Below the pieces are notes generated by a model. That model did no database searches, was not told where the DNA came from, and was given only the letters and a program-made list of their open reading frames with translations. A program made the translations under genes and the position numbers. Below, piece by piece: positions 53,102 through 63,139 of a DNA stretch of 64,000 nt. Positions within the stretch are counted from its first letter, which is position 1. Every line of letters begins with the position of its first letter. The DNA is taken from NCBI RefSeq assembly GCF_018129985.1, contig NZ_JAFCKT010000001.1, positions 682,001 to 746,000 on the forward strand, read 5' to 3'. Source of the stretch: Bradyrhizobium sp. SZCCT0148. Its GTDB lineage: Bacteria; Pseudomonadota; Alphaproteobacteria; Rhizobiales; Xanthobacteraceae.

Positions 53102-53527
53102 ATGAAACGCTATCTGGTGTTTGCGCTGGTCGGGCCGTTCGTCGGCGGGTTTCTGCTGCTCCTGACGACGACCTATCAGTCCGGCTATTGGGCCCAGACC
53201 AATCTCGGCGAGGTCGGCAAGCTGTTCGCGGTGTTCTTCAAGACGCTGCAATACAGCTATCTGTTCGGCTTCCTGCCGTCGCTGATGATCGGCGCGATCG
53301 ACGACATCCTGGTCCACATCAGGCGGATCGGCCCGGGCTTGCGGATGCTCCTGGTCGGCCTGTTCGCCTTCGTGCTGGCCTCGCTCACTTACAGCTCGCG
53401 CGGGCCGGATTCGGGCGCGGTGCAGTTCATCCTGTATGGCCTGGTCGGGTTCGTGCCGGCGGTGATTTCGTCCTGGCTCGTGCATAAGTACATCAAGGAG
53501 CCGCAGCCAGTGACGGCACCGACTTGA
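53102..53527 (+). CDS. Small polytopic membrane protein (DUF5413-like)
   Basis: A 141-residue protein with four hydrophobic segments (YLVFALVGPFVGGFLLLLTT, SYLFGFLPSLMIGAIDD, MLLVGLFAFVLASLTY, FILYGLVGFVPAVISSWLVH). It resembles DUF5413 proteins of rhizobia. ATG at 53102 has GAGGG seven bases upstream. Function is unknown. It is followed by the DUF4112 gene on the same strand. Confidence 0.7.
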   Translation: MKRYLVFALVGPFVGGFLLLLTTTYQSGYWAQTNLGEVGKLFAVFFKTLQYSYLFGFLPSLMIGAIDDILVHIRRIGPGLRMLLVGLFAFVLASLTYSSRGPDSGAVQFILYGLVGFVPAVISSWLVHKYIKEPQPVTAPT

Positions 53528-53592
53528 GCGCGACGTTCGGGCGCGGCGCAGCAACTTCTGCTGCGTCCGTGCGTTTCCTGAAGGCCATGACC

Positions 53593-54147
53593 ATGTCCGA
53601 CGACGACATCCTCGCTCCACGCAGATCCCGTTCGGGAAGCTCGCGCACGACCTCTTCCTCGTCCGGCACGGGGGCGCGCGGGCCGATCATCGACCAGGAC
53701 GGTCGGGAAATCCGCCCCGAAACGCTGGAGCAGGGCTTTCGCGAGTTCCGTTTCGAGCTTGGCAAGGACAATCCGTTCGCCGGGAGCCCGTTCGGTAATC
53801 TGACGCGCGAGCAGCGGATCGCGCGGATCGAGGCGATCGCCAAACTGCTCGACGTCGCCTTTATCCTGCCCGGCACCAATATCCGCTACGGCATCGATGG
53901 GTTGATCGGCCTGATCCCTGTTGTCGGCGACATCATCACCACGGCGATCTCGCTGTGGCTGGTCCGCGAGGCCCGCGCGTTGGGCGCGCCTTGGTATGTC
54001 ACCGGCCGCATGCTCGGCAACGTCGCGCTTGACGGCGTCGTCGGCTTGGTCCCGTTCGCGGGCGACGCGTTCGACGTCGTGTTCCGCGCCAACATGCGCA
54101 ACGTGCGTCTGCTCCGCCGCTGGCTTGACAAGCAGCCGCGGGTCTAG
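53593..54147 (+). CDS. DUF4112 domain-containing membrane protein
   Basis: A 184-residue protein: a Ser/Arg-rich N-terminal tail of about 30 residues, a charged linker, then the DUF4112 core with LDVAFILPGTNIRYGIDGLI, LIPVVGDIITTAISLWLVRE and GLVPFAGDAFDVVFRANMRN, which contains two membrane-active helices with conserved GD pairs. ATG at 53593 is eight bases after GAAGG and an earlier ATG at 53587 is close. Function unknown. A strong convergent hairpin follows. Confidence 0.85.
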   Translation: MSDDDILAPRRSRSGSSRTTSSSSGTGARGPIIDQDGREIRPETLEQGFREFRFELGKDNPFAGSPFGNLTREQRIARIEAIAKLLDVAFILPGTNIRYGIDGLIGLIPVVGDIITTAISLWLVREARALGAPWYVTGRMLGNVALDGVVGLVPFAGDAFDVVFRANMRNVRLLRRWLDKQPRV

Positions 54148-54190
54148 CGCTTCAGCGGCCTCTCCCCCTCGCAGTGGGACTAGAAACGCA

Positions 54191-54224
54191 GAAAGCGCGA
54201 CAGCCTCTCGGCTATCGCGCTTTC
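54191..54224. terminator. Convergent terminator hairpin
   Basis: GAAAGCGCGA and TCGCGCTTTC form a perfect 10-bp stem, extended by AGCC/GGCT after a mismatch, between the DUF4112 gene (stop 54147) and the convergent gene ending at 54252. The strongest hairpin in this part of the window. Confidence 0.7.
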
Positions 54225-54251
54225 CGCACACATCGGGATGGACGAAACGGC

Positions 54252-54548
54252 TTACGCCGCGTCCGCGTCGGTCTCGGCGGCCACGGGCTCCGGCTTGCGG
54301 TGGCGCTCCAACGGGAAAGCTTCGCTCTCATAAAGTGAGCGGATGCCGTTCTGGTCGAAACGCGCTTCCTCGACCTGAAGATAGGCGCCGTTCAGCGAGT
54401 CCGTCGGCAATTGCTCCATCGCGAACTGCACGGCTTCGGCGGCAGTGCCGAACCGGCGATAGGTGAAGCCTGCACGCTTCTTCTTGCGGATCGCGGCGGG
54501 AAAAAGTTCGGCGGAAGTGTTGAAGTTGAACGGACGCAGTGGACGCAT
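54252..54548 (-). CDS. Small unknown soluble protein
   Basis: A 98-residue protein ([20 protein letters not shown]...). It has a basic stretch ([13 protein letters not shown]), a helical segment ([17 protein letters not shown]) and an acidic Ala-rich end. Such proteins are common in rhizobia without a named function. GAGG lies nine bases before ATG 54548. The frame is open upstream but lacks a start with support. Confidence 0.65.
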   Translation of the reverse strand: MRPLRPFNFNTSAELFPAAIRKKKRAGFTYRRFGTAAEAVQFAMEQLPTDSLNGAYLQVEEARFDQNGIRSLYESEAFPLERHRKPEPVAAETDADAA

Positions 54549-54761
54549 GGTCAAAGACCTCGTGATCTTCTCTGGGGCTTTAAGCGCGTGGGATCTGGGA
54601 GGGCAGGGGCCGCAACCGAGCGAGCCCGCCGCACATGCCATTTTCGTCCTCTAATATAGGCCGATTTGACAAAAATGCGACCCCCGCGATGGGAGATGAT
54701 GAATCCGCGCATGGCAGCCCCGCGGATGAAATAAGTCTAACATTTTCAATGTCTTGCTGGT

Positions 54762-54926
54762 CTATAGCTTGCCAAGAAGCAGCAGGACGACCAGCACCAC
54801 CAGGACGACGCCTCCGATCCCCATGCCGGAATGGCCCATGCCGTAGCCGTAACCGCCGATGCGGCCGGACAGGCCACCGAGCAGATAGATGATCACCAGG
54901 ATGATCAGGACGGTCCCGAGTGACAT
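54762..54926 (-). CDS. 54-residue hydrophobic membrane peptide (DUF3309-like)
   Basis: A 54-residue protein with two hydrophobic helices: MSLGTVLIILVIIYLLGG, a Gly/Tyr/His loop (GYGYGMGHSG), then a Val/Leu-rich segment ending LLLLGKL. The start has GGGAGG five bases upstream. The layout fits the DUF3309-type small proteins found widely in alphaproteobacteria, whose function is unknown. It is 160 bases before the msrB stop on the same strand. Confidence 0.6.
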   Translation of the reverse strand: MSLGTVLIILVIIYLLGGLSGRIGGYGYGMGHSGMGIGGVVLVVLVVLLLLGKL

Positions 54927-55032
54927 GGCATCCTCCCTGACGGTCGCCAGATGCGATAACCGGCCGCACCGTCAGACAAGAAAAGCACATCGCGCGGCTG
55001 GGCTCCATGAAGGAACCCGGCCGCGCGTAACG

Positions 55033-55452
55033 CTATTTCGGCTCCAGCTTCAGTGCTGCCGAGTTGATGCAGTAGCGCAGCCCGGTCGGCCCGGGGCCGT
55101 CAGGAAAGACATGGCCGAGGTGACCGCTGCATTTGGAGCAGAGCACCTCGGTGCGGACCATGCCGTGGCTGACGTCGCGCTCCTCATCGACATGGCTCTC
55201 GACCGCGGGCCGGGTGAAGCTCGGCCAGCCGCAGCCGGAATCGAACTTGGCGTCGGATTCGAACAGCACGTTGCCGCAGCCGGCGCACACATAGGTGCCG
55301 GCGCGGTGGTCGTGCTCGTACTCGCCAGAGAAGGGACGCTCGGTCGCCTTCTCACGCAGCACCGCGTACTGCATCGGCGACAACTCGCTCCGCCACTGCT
55401 CTTCGCTCTTGATGACCTTGTCGTCTGTGGTTTTCATTTTGGTATCGGGCAT
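55033..55452 (-). CDS. msrB: Peptide-methionine (R)-S-oxide reductase
   Basis: A 139-residue enzyme repairing the R form of methionine sulfoxide. Two zinc CxxC motifs ([17 protein letters not shown]) and the catalytic RYCINSAAL Cys are intact. It starts at ATG 55452, preceded by GGGAG. No signal is present, so it appears cytoplasmic, in contrast with the exported MsrA encoded 31 bases upstream in the same operon. Confidence 0.95.
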   Translation of the reverse strand: MPDTKMKTTDDKVIKSEEQWRSELSPMQYAVLREKATERPFSGEYEHDHRAGTYVCAGCGNVLFESDAKFDSGCGWPSFTRPAVESHVDEERDVSHGMVRTEVLCSKCSGHLGHVFPDGPGPTGLRYCINSAALKLEPK

Positions 55453-55483
55453 GGGTCTCCCGTTTGCTTTGGTGATCTCGCGA

Positions 55484-56188
55484 TCAGTTGGTGGCCTTGC
55501 TGGCATTCACCAGCGTCGGCTTTTCAATGTAGTTATCGGCGAACAGCTTTTTCAGGTTCTCGACCTTGGGCAGGTCGTTATAGGCGATGTAGGGCTGGTT
55601 CGGGTGCAGCGTCAGATAGTCCTGGTGGTAGGCCTCCGCCGGGTAGAACGCCTCCAGCGGGCCGACCTTGGTCACGATGGGCTTGCTGAAGACCTTGGCG
55701 CCGTTGAGCTGGGCGATATAGGCCTCGGCCACCTTCTTCTGCTCGTCCGAGGTGGTGAAGACGGCCGAGCGATATTGCGTGCCGGTGTCGGGGCCCTGGC
55801 GGTTGAGCTGGGTCGGGTCGTGCGCCACCGAGAAGTAGATCTGGAGGATCTTGCCGTAGGAGATCTTCTTCGGGTCGTACTTGATCTCGACCGCCTCGGC
55901 ATGGCCGGTCCGGCCGGTCGAGACCGACTGGTAGTCGGCGGTCGCCTTGGTGCCGCCGGCATAGCCGGAGACCGCGTTGACGACGCCCGCGGTATGCTGG
56001 AATACGCCCTGCACGCCCCAGAAGCAGCCGCCGGCGATCACGGCGGTCTGGATCCCGCTCGCAGGTGCCGCATCCATGGCGGGGGCGGGGATCACGACCG
56101 CTTCCTCCGCAGCCCGGGACGGCATCGCGAAGGCGAGCCCGAGGGCGGTGGTCGCGGCGAGCAGGGACAACAGGACAGGTCGGCGCAT
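55484..56188 (-). CDS. msrA: Peptide-methionine (S)-S-oxide reductase, exported
   Basis: A 234-residue MsrA with an N-terminal signal (residues 1-26, PSRA-AE). Catalytic GGCFWGVQG is at about residue 53-61 and the [18 protein letters not shown] end is typical. It reduces methionine-S-sulfoxide in periplasmic proteins. The mature enzyme should depend on an exported electron donor. It is followed by msrB in one operon, divergent from the caspase gene. Confidence 0.95.
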   Translation of the reverse strand: MRRPVLLSLLAATTALGLAFAMPSRAAEEAVVIPAPAMDAAPASGIQTAVIAGGCFWGVQGVFQHTAGVVNAVSGYAGGTKATADYQSVSTGRTGHAEAVEIKYDPKKISYGKILQIYFSVAHDPTQLNRQGPDTGTQYRSAVFTTSDEQKKVAEAYIAQLNGAKVFSKPIVTKVGPLEAFYPAEAYHQDYLTLHPNQPYIAYNDLPKVENLKKLFADNYIEKPTLVNASKATN

Positions 56189-56449
56189 GGCGATCCTCTT
56201 TCGGAAGGTTTGACAGTCTACGGCGGCGGCGGCCGGGCGAACAGCCTGCCCGGCGGCGTTTTCGCACCATCCAAGGTACGGACGCGACTGCCGAATGTTA
56301 CGACCCGACGGACACGAGTCCGTGAAATAAGCCGTGCGGGACTAGCCGCGCGCCGGCGGCTTGGCGAGACCGGGAACTCCGCGCTAGATGAACCCGGGCG
56401 GTCGCCGATCGACTCAAAACCAACTTGCTGGCTGGAGCAGGCCGAGATC

Positions 56450-58126
56450 ATGTCGCGCGCGGCTTTCCTGACCCTTGTCACCCTAGTCGCCGGCGTGTCG
56501 ACCGCCGCGGCCGATCCGCAGGCCGACGACCTCACCCTCTGCCGCGACCGCCAGGCCGAGACACAGGCGCGCGCGAGCGCCTGCGACAATCTCCTGAAGA
56601 CCGACAAGCTCAGCGGCAAGGACAAGGCGATCGCGCTCTCCGTGCGAGGCAACACGCTGCTCAATAAGCCGGACTACGTCCGTGCGATCGAGGTGCTGTC
56701 GATGTCCCTCGACCTAGATCCCGACAACGTCGTGACGCTCAATTTGCGCGGCCTCGCATACTACCGCTCGGGCAAGGACGACCTCGCGTTGGCCGACTAC
56801 AATCTCGCGCTGCAGAAGCGCCCGAACTACGGCGTTCCCTACAACAATCGCGGCGTGATCCTGCTGCGCCAAGGGGCGCTGCAGAGCGCGCTCGAAGATT
56901 TCAGCCAGTCGATCAGGCTGACGCCCAAATTCATTCTCGGCTGGACCAACCGCGCCCGCGTGCGCACGCTGCTGAAGGACTACGACGGCGCGCTCGAAGA
57001 TTTCGCCGAGGCCGAGAAGATCGACCCGGACGCGCCGCAGATCGCCGGCAACCGATGCATCACCTACGGCCTGATGGGCAGGTTCGATAAGGCGCTCGCC
57101 GACTGCAACGGCCTGATCGACAAGCAGCCGAAGAACGTCTTCGCCATCAATAATCGAGCCGACGTCTATCTTCTGAAGGGCGATCTCGATACCGCGCTGA
57201 AGGGCTACAACGCTGCGCTTCAGATCAACCCCAACAACATTCGCGCTCATTCCGCCCGCGGCCAGATCTACGAGCGCCGAAAAGATCTCGCGCAGGCGCG
57301 CGCCGACTATCGCGCCGCGGCGTATTCGCTGACCAAGTTCGACGAGCCCGACGTCGCGCGCGCCCGCGCCATCGCGCAGGAGCGGCTCGCCGCGCTGACG
57401 CCGGGAGGCGCGCCCAGCGGACGACGCGTGGCGCTGGTCATCGGCAACGGCGCCTACACCAGCGTCCATGCCCTGCCCAATCCTCCGCGCGACGCGAAAT
57501 TGATCGCAAACGCGCTGAAGGACGTCGGTTTCCAGACCGTGATCTCCGTCAATGACCTCACCCGCGACAAGTTCTTCGCCGCGTTGAAGGCCTTCGCGGA
57601 GGAAGCAGAGAAGGCCGACTGGGCCATGGTCTATTACGCCGGTCACGGCTTCGAGATCGGCGGGGTCAACTATCTCGTTCCCGTCGACGCCAAGCTCGCC
57701 GCCGACAAGGACGCCGAGACACAGGCGGTCGCGCTCGAGCAGGTGATCGCCGCGGTCGGCGCCGCGCGAAAAATGCGTCTCGTGGTGCTCGACGCCTGCC
57801 GCGACAACCCGTTTGCGCCGGCGATGCAGCGCACGCTGTCGCTGAAGCTGGTCGACAAGGGCTTCTCCAACATCGAGCCCGGCGCCGGCTTCATGGTTGT
57901 CTACGCCGCCAAGCACGGCGAGACCGCAATGGACGGCGACGGCAGCGCCAACAGCCCGTTTGCCACCGCGCTCGCCCGCGAGATCAAGCAGCCCCGCGTC
58001 GAGATCAGGAAGCTGTTCGACATCGTCCGCGACGACGTCTGGGCCGCGACGAAGCATGGGCAGCAGCCGTTCACCTACGGCTCGCCGCCGGGCCGTGAAG
58101 ATTTCTATTTTGTCGCGGGGAAATGA
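56450..58126 (+). CDS. Exported TPR protein with caspase (C14) domain
   Basis: A 558-residue protein. A signal peptide (about 1-22, VAGVSTAAA-DP) is followed by a Cys-containing segment and five to six TPR units (about residues 60-305; for example PDNVVTLNLRGLAYYRSGKD). The C-terminal caspase p20 region starts at residue 323 (GRRVALVIGNGAYTSVHALP); the dyad His399 (YYAGHGFEIGG) and Cys450 (LDACRDNPF) are both present, so proteolytic activity is likely. The start ATG at 56450 is chosen because it opens the signal; the frame continues upstream without support. It resembles bacterial orthocaspases of unknown role. Confidence 0.9.
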   Translation: MSRAAFLTLVTLVAGVSTAAADPQADDLTLCRDRQAETQARASACDNLLKTDKLSGKDKAIALSVRGNTLLNKPDYVRAIEVLSMSLDLDPDNVVTLNLRGLAYYRSGKDDLALADYNLALQKRPNYGVPYNNRGVILLRQGALQSALEDFSQSIRLTPKFILGWTNRARVRTLLKDYDGALEDFAEAEKIDPDAPQIAGNRCITYGLMGRFDKALADCNGLIDKQPKNVFAINNRADVYLLKGDLDTALKGYNAALQINPNNIRAHSARGQIYERRKDLAQARADYRAAAYSLTKFDEPDVARARAIAQERLAALTPGGAPSGRRVALVIGNGAYTSVHALPNPPRDAKLIANALKDVGFQTVISVNDLTRDKFFAALKAFAEEAEKADWAMVYYAGHGFEIGGVNYLVPVDAKLAADKDAETQAVALEQVIAAVGAARKMRLVVLDACRDNPFAPAMQRTLSLKLVDKGFSNIEPGAGFMVVYAAKHGETAMDGDGSANSPFATALAREIKQPRVEIRKLFDIVRDDVWAATKHGQQPFTYGSPPGREDFYFVAGK

Positions 58127-58190
58127 GGGCGCGCGTATGAGACACGACGGCAGGGAGTGTAGCCCGGATTGAGCGTAGTGCCGTAGGGTG

Positions 58191-58272
58191 GGCAAAGCGA
58201 AGCGTGCCCACGCCTAGTTCTTATGGAGGGAGATGGTGGGCACGGCGCGTTGCGCCTTTGCCCACCCTGCGG
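58191..58272. repeat. Palindromic intergenic repeat, 'CCGTAGGGTGGGCAAAG' type
   Basis: Arms CCGTAGGGTGGGCAAAGCG and TGCGCCTTTGCCCACCCTGC with inner GTGCCCAC/GTGGGCAC. It sits between convergent genes (stops at 58126 and 58278). A GTAGCCCGGATTGAGCG segment just before it (58160-58176) belongs to the same composite element. Confidence 0.82.
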
Positions 58273-58277
58273 CAGCG

Positions 58278-59393
58278 TCACACCACGATGCTCAACCTTT
58301 TCGCCGCCCGCGTGATTCCCGTGTACAGCCACCTTGCTCGGCTGTCCTGGAACGCAAAGCTCTCGTCGAACAGCACGACGTCGTCCCATTGCGAGCCCTG
58401 CGACTTGTGTACGGTGAGCACGTAGCCGTAATCGAACTCGTCATAGGGCTTGCGCTGTTCCCAGCCGATCTGCTCGACGCCACCTTCGAAGCAATCGGCG
58501 CGCACCGAGACCTTGGTCACCTTGTGGCCGAAATCCTCGTCCGGCGACAGCCGCATCGACAGGATGCGCGATTTGGAGCGCGAGGTGTTGCGCGACTTCA
58601 CCCGCCACAGGCCGCCGTTGAACAGGCCTTTCTTGCGGTTGTTGCGCAGGCACACCAGCTTGTCGCCGGCGACCGGGAAGACGTCCTCGATGTTCTGGCG
58701 CTGGCGCACCCGCATGTTGTAGGCGCGCCTGGTGTTGTTGCGGCCGACCAGGACCTGGTCGGCGCCCATGACGCGATCGGGATCGAGCTCCTTGCGCGAG
58801 ACCACCTCGCTCTCGCCGTAGCGGCCGATGTCGAGCTCGCGTCCCTCGCGCACGTCCATCGACATCCGCACGATCGGATCGTCCTGGGCCTGGCGGTGCA
58901 CCTCGGTCAGCATCGCGTCGGGTTCGGTGTTGGTGAAGAAGCCGCCGCCCTGGATCGGCGGCAGCTGCGCGGGATCGCCCAGCACCAGCAGCGGGCAATC
59001 GAACGACATCAGGTCGCGCCCCAATTCGGCGTCGACCATCGAGCATTCGTCGATCACGATCAGCTTGGCCTTCGAGGCCGGCGCGTCATCCCATAGCTCG
59101 AAGCTCGGCTGCTCCTCGCCGGATTCACGGGCGCGGTAAATCAGCGAGTGGATGGTGGAGGCGTCGTCGCAGCCCTTGTTGCGCATGACGAGGGCGGCCT
59201 TGCCGGTGAAGGCGGCGAACTTCACATCGCCGTCGACGCCGTCGGCGATGTGCCGGGCGAGCGTGGTCTTGCCGGTCCCGGCAAAGCCGAACAGGCGGAA
59301 CACCGGCGGCGTACCGTTGCGGCCCGGCTTGGCCTTGAGCCAGTCGCCGACGGCCTTGAGCGCGGCATCCTGATGCGGGGTGAATGTGGCCAT
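58278..59393 (-). CDS. RecD-like ATP-dependent helicase
   Basis: A 371-residue SF1B helicase. Walker A is FGFAGTGKTTLARHI (about residue 30), Walker B is KLIVIDECSMVDAEL, motif III-like region LLVLGDPAQLPPI, and motif VI region YGYVLTVHKSQGSQWDD followed by TGITRAAKRL. It is much shorter than RecD (600 residues or more) and lacks accessory domains, so it is a stand-alone RecD2/UvrD_C_2-like enzyme. ATG at 59393; a TTG 39 bases earlier is open. Function in repair or replication-fork processing is plausible only. Confidence 0.88.
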   Translation of the reverse strand: MATFTPHQDAALKAVGDWLKAKPGRNGTPPVFRLFGFAGTGKTTLARHIADGVDGDVKFAAFTGKAALVMRNKGCDDASTIHSLIYRARESGEEQPSFELWDDAPASKAKLIVIDECSMVDAELGRDLMSFDCPLLVLGDPAQLPPIQGGGFFTNTEPDAMLTEVHRQAQDDPIVRMSMDVREGRELDIGRYGESEVVSRKELDPDRVMGADQVLVGRNNTRRAYNMRVRQRQNIEDVFPVAGDKLVCLRNNRKKGLFNGGLWRVKSRNTSRSKSRILSMRLSPDEDFGHKVTKVSVRADCFEGGVEQIGWEQRKPYDEFDYGYVLTVHKSQGSQWDDVVLFDESFAFQDSRARWLYTGITRAAKRLSIVV

Positions 59394-59447
59394 GTCTGCT
59401 TTGAGGAGGGGCGAAACGAGGCGATTCGCCAACCCTCAAACTAACCA

Positions 59448-59475
59448 TTCGCCCCGCCGGTTCAAGCGGGGCGAA
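59448..59475 (-). terminator. Terminator hairpin after napEDABC
   Basis: TTCGCCCCGC and GCGGGGCGAA form a perfect 10-bp stem with an 8-base loop, 18 bases after the napC stop. On the nap strand it is followed by TGGTTAGTTTG, a modest T-rich stretch. Confidence 0.7.
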
Positions 59476-59492
59476 CCCGGCCGCCGGCGCCC

Positions 59493-60146
59493 CTACTGCC
59501 AGCCGGGCACACCCCGCATGTCCGGCAATTGGTGGGCGATGCCCTTGTGGCAGTCGATACAGGTCTTTTCCTTGGTGAACAGGAAGCGCTGGTGGGCGAC
59601 CGAGGCGCGCGGCGACTGCTTGGTGATGTCCATGGAATCGGCGCTGTGGCAGTTGCGGCATTCCAGGGAATCGTTGGCCTTGAAGCGCGCCCACTCGTGC
59701 GCGGCGAGTTCGAGGCGGTGGTCCTGGAATTTTTCCCGCGTGTTGATCGTGCCGAAAATCTTGCCCCAGACTTCCTTGGAGGCCTGCATCTTTCGCGCGA
59801 TCTTGTCGGTCCAGTTGTGCGGGACGTGGCAGTCCGGGCAGGTCGCGCGGACCCCGGAGCGGTTGCTGAAATGGATCGTCGACTTCAGCTCGGCGAAGAC
59901 GTTGTCCTTCATCTCGTGGCAGCCCGTGCAGAACTTCTCGGTGTTGGTGATCTCCAGCGCCGTGTTGAAACCGCCCCAGAAGATCACGCCGGCAACGAAA
60001 CCGGCGAGGACCAGGGTGCCGAGCGCGAACACCGAGCTCGGCCGGGTCAACACCCGCCAGAGCTCCAGCGCAAAGTCCCAGCTTCGCGCGATGAAGCCGC
60101 GCTTGGTTTTCAACGCAGTATTGGGCCCGTCGGCGGTCGTCGTCAT
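59493..60146 (-). CDS. napC: Tetrahaem cytochrome c NapC
   Basis: A 217-residue quinol dehydrogenase of the NapC/NirT family that passes electrons from the membrane quinol pool to NapB/NapA. One N-terminal membrane helix ([20 protein letters not shown], about 38-58) anchors four CxxCH haem sites: CTGCH, CPDCH, CRNCH and CIDCH. The ATG at 60146 overlaps the napB stop by four bases. Last gene of napEDABC, followed by a terminator hairpin. Confidence 0.95.
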   Translation of the reverse strand: MTTTADGPNTALKTKRGFIARSWDFALELWRVLTRPSSVFALGTLVLAGFVAGVIFWGGFNTALEITNTEKFCTGCHEMKDNVFAELKSTIHFSNRSGVRATCPDCHVPHNWTDKIARKMQASKEVWGKIFGTINTREKFQDHRLELAAHEWARFKANDSLECRNCHSADSMDITKQSPRASVAHQRFLFTKEKTCIDCHKGIAHQLPDMRGVPGWQ

Positions 60147-60613
60147 CGCCGTCCACCCGGGCTCGAGCGCGACAGCAGCGTGTCGATGTCGGTGAAGTCG
60201 TTGCTGACCGGTGGATTGGCCGTGCTCTGCGGCACGTGGCATTCGGTGCAGAAGAAGCGACGCGGCGAGATCGAGGCCAGGAACTGGCCGTCGCGGTCCA
60301 TGAAATGCGTGATCGAGACCATCGGCGCCTGCGATTCCGCCGTGCGCGCGCGCGCATGGCACGACAGGCATTTGTTGCCGTTGAGGTCGATCTGATAGCC
60401 GTCGATCGTGTGCGGAATCACCGGTGGCTGCTCGGGATAGTTGCGCACCTCCCTCTCGGCGGTGTTGCGGTTCGGCAGGATCGGCGGTGCCGGACCCTCG
60501 TCATTGAGCGGCGCCGGGCCGCGCAGGCCCGACGTCACGGTCTGCGCGGTCAGCGAACTCGCGCCTGCTGCTACCGCGAAGGCGAGCAGGGCAATTCCAA
60601 ATCGGTTCATCAT
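60143..60613 (-). CDS. napB: Periplasmic dihaem cytochrome NapB
   Basis: A 156-residue electron-transfer subunit of nitrate reductase. It has a signal peptide (residues 1-25, SSLTAQ) and two CxxCH sites (CLSCH and CTECH). [20 protein letters not shown] is the family's pre-haem region. ATG at 60613 overlaps the napA stop; its own stop overlaps the napC start, so all three genes are translationally coupled. Confidence 0.95.
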   Translation of the reverse strand: MMNRFGIALLAFAVAAGASSLTAQTVTSGLRGPAPLNDEGPAPPILPNRNTAEREVRNYPEQPPVIPHTIDGYQIDLNGNKCLSCHARARTAESQAPMVSITHFMDRDGQFLASISPRRFFCTECHVPQSTANPPVSNDFTDIDTLLSRSSPGGRR

Positions 60614-63123
60614 GACAGGCTCACCCGCTCGATGCGCACGGCGCATTTCTTGAAGTCGGTTTGCAGCGAGATCGGATCGGTGGCGTCCAAAGTCACCTTG
60701 TTGATCAGCTTGGATTCGTCGAACCAGGGCACGAAGACGAGGCCGCGCGGCGGCCGGTCGCGGCCGCGCGTCTCGACGCGCGCGCGGATGAAGCCGCGTC
60801 GGGAGACCACCTTCACCTCGTCGCCGCGGCGAAGCTTGGCCTCCGAAGCATCGTCCGGATGCATGAAGCAGACGGCTTCCGGAAACGCCTTGTAGAGCTC
60901 GGGCACGCGGCGCGTCATGGTGCCGGAGTGCCAGTGCTCCAGCACGCGGCCGGTCGAGAGCCAGAACGGGTATTCGTTGTCCGGCGATTCCGCCGGCGGC
61001 TCATAAGGCAGCGCGAAGATGCGGGCCTTGCCGTCGGAGTGACCGTAGAATTGCACACCGGTGCCGGACTTGACGTAGGGGTCGCTGCCTTCGCGGAAGC
61101 GCCATTTCGTCTCCTGGCCGTTGACGACCGGCCAGCGCAGGCCCCGCTCGCGGTGATAGGTGTCGAACGGCGCGAGGTCGTGGCCGTGGCCGCGGCCGAA
61201 CTGGGCATATTCCTCGAACAGGCCCTTGTGGACGTAGAAGCCGAACGCGTTGGACTCGTCGTTGAGATAGCCGGGCTCGATGTCGCTCACGGGGAATTTG
61301 TCGACCTGGCCGTTCTTGTAGAGCACGTCGAACAGCGTCTTGCCGCGAACATCCGGCTTCTTGGCGATCAGCTCCTCGGGCCACACCTCCTCGATCTTGA
61401 AGCGCTTGGAGAACTCCATGAGCTGCCAGAGGTCCGACTTGGATTCGCCGGGCGCCGGGACGAGCTGGTGCCAGAACTGGGTACGCCGCTCGGCATTGCC
61501 GTAGGCGCCTTCCTTCTCCACCCACATCGCCGTCGGCAGGATCAGGTCGGCGGCGAGCGCCGTCACCGACGGATAGGCGTCCGAGACCACGATGAAATTG
61601 TCGGGATTGCGGAAGCCGGGATAGGTCTCCTCGTTGACGTTGGGGCCGGCCTGCAGGTTGTTGTTGACCTGCACCCAATAGGCGTTGATCAGGCCGTCCT
61701 TCAGCATGCGGCTCTGCAGCACCGCGTGTGCGCCGTTCTTGTCGGGAATGGTGCCCTCCGGCAGCTGCCAGATGTGCTCGGCGTGGTCGCGATGCGCCTT
61801 GTTGGTCACGACCATGTCGGCCGGCAGGCGGTGCGAGAAAGTGCCGACCTCGCGCGCGGTGCCGCAGGCCGAGGGCTGGCCGGTCAGCGAGAACGGACTG
61901 TTGCCGGGCGAGGAGATCTTTCCGGTCAGCAGATGGATGTTGTAGACGAGGTTGTTGCACCAGACGCCGCGGGTGTGCTGGTTGAAGCCCATGGTCCAGA
62001 ACGAGACCACCTTGGTTTTGGGATCGGCATAGAGCTCGGCGAGCGCCTCCAGCCGGTTCAGCGGCACGCCGGACATCTCGGCAGCCTTTTCCAGCGTATA
62101 CTCCGAGACGAACTTGACGAACTCGTCATAGCTCATGTCGGTGGAGTCGTTGGCCTTGGCGGCCCCGGTAGCCTTCTTCTGCAGCGGATGCTCGGGCCGC
62201 AACCCATAGCCGATATCGGTCTGGCCGCGCTTGAACACGGTGTGCGCGGCGACGAAGTCCTTGTTGACCCGGCCGGTCTTGATGATGTGGTTGGCGATGG
62301 CGTTGAGCAAATAGAGGTCGGTCTGCGGCTTGAACACCATGCCGATGTCGGCGAGGTCGAACGAGCGGTGTTCGAAGGTCGAGAGCACGGCGACCCGGAC
62401 ATGCGGCGCCGACAACCGGCGGTCGGCGAGGCGCGTCCACAGGATCGGATGCATCTCCGCCATGTTGGAGCCCCACAGCACGAAGGCGTCGGTGGCCTCG
62501 ATGTCGTCATAGCAGCCGGGCGGTTCGTCGATGCCGAAGGTGCGCATCATGCCGGCGACCGCGGATGCCATGCAGTGGCGCGCATTGGGATCGATGTTGT
62601 TGGTGCGGAAGCCGGCCTTGAACAGTTTCGAGGCGGCATAGCCTTCCCAGATCGTCCACTGGCCGGAGCCGAACATGGCAACGCCGTTCGGCCCGCGCTT
62701 CTTGATCGCGTCCTTCCACTTCACCTCCATGATGTCGAAGGCTTCGGTCCAGGACACGGGCGTGAACTCGCCATTCTTGTCGTACTTGCCGTTCGTCTTA
62801 CGCAGCATCGGCTGCGTCAGGCGGTCATGGCCGTACATGATCTTGGAGAGGAAGTAGCCCTTGACGCAGTTGAGGCCGCGATTGACCTCGGCCTTGATGT
62901 CGCCGTGGGTCGCGACGACGCGATTGTCCTTGGTCGCGACCATCACCGAGCAGCCGGTGCCGCAGAAGCGGCATGCGGCCTTGTCCCATTTCATCTCTGC
63001 GTTGCTGCGCTCGGTGACGAGGTTGGCGGCGAGTGCCGGAGCGGGCATGCCGGCTGCCGCGGCAGCGATGGCAGCCGCCTCGAGCTTCAGCATCTGGCGG
63101 CGGTCGAGCTTGGGCGATGACAT
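60610..63123 (-). CDS. napA: Periplasmic nitrate reductase catalytic subunit NapA
   Basis: An 837-residue molybdopterin enzyme that reduces nitrate to nitrite in the periplasm. Tat signal [18 protein letters not shown]; the [4Fe-4S] Cys residues are C51, C54, C58 and C86 ([11 protein letters not shown] ... LNCVKG); the Mo-coordinating Cys is in [10 protein letters not shown] (about residue 184). The length and these motifs fit Nap of rhizobia. ATG at 63123 has GGAAGAG upstream. NapD, the Tat-signal chaperone, is encoded just before it. Confidence 0.97.
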   Translation of the reverse strand: MSSPKLDRRQMLKLEAAAIAAAAAGMPAPALAANLVTERSNAEMKWDKAACRFCGTGCSVMVATKDNRVVATHGDIKAEVNRGLNCVKGYFLSKIMYGHDRLTQPMLRKTNGKYDKNGEFTPVSWTEAFDIMEVKWKDAIKKRGPNGVAMFGSGQWTIWEGYAASKLFKAGFRTNNIDPNARHCMASAVAGMMRTFGIDEPPGCYDDIEATDAFVLWGSNMAEMHPILWTRLADRRLSAPHVRVAVLSTFEHRSFDLADIGMVFKPQTDLYLLNAIANHIIKTGRVNKDFVAAHTVFKRGQTDIGYGLRPEHPLQKKATGAAKANDSTDMSYDEFVKFVSEYTLEKAAEMSGVPLNRLEALAELYADPKTKVVSFWTMGFNQHTRGVWCNNLVYNIHLLTGKISSPGNSPFSLTGQPSACGTAREVGTFSHRLPADMVVTNKAHRDHAEHIWQLPEGTIPDKNGAHAVLQSRMLKDGLINAYWVQVNNNLQAGPNVNEETYPGFRNPDNFIVVSDAYPSVTALAADLILPTAMWVEKEGAYGNAERRTQFWHQLVPAPGESKSDLWQLMEFSKRFKIEEVWPEELIAKKPDVRGKTLFDVLYKNGQVDKFPVSDIEPGYLNDESNAFGFYVHKGLFEEYAQFGRGHGHDLAPFDTYHRERGLRWPVVNGQETKWRFREGSDPYVKSGTGVQFYGHSDGKARIFALPYEPPAESPDNEYPFWLSTGRVLEHWHSGTMTRRVPELYKAFPEAVCFMHPDDASEAKLRRGDEVKVVSRRGFIRARVETRGRDRPPRGLVFVPWFDESKLINKVTLDATDPISLQTDFKKCAVRIERVSLS

Positions 63124-63139
63124 GATGGCTCTTCCTTGG

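Noticed and set aside
55295..58126. A 943-residue reading of the caspase gene
   Set aside because: Its first 385 residues lie opposite msrB and msrA; the signal peptide begins at ATG 56450.
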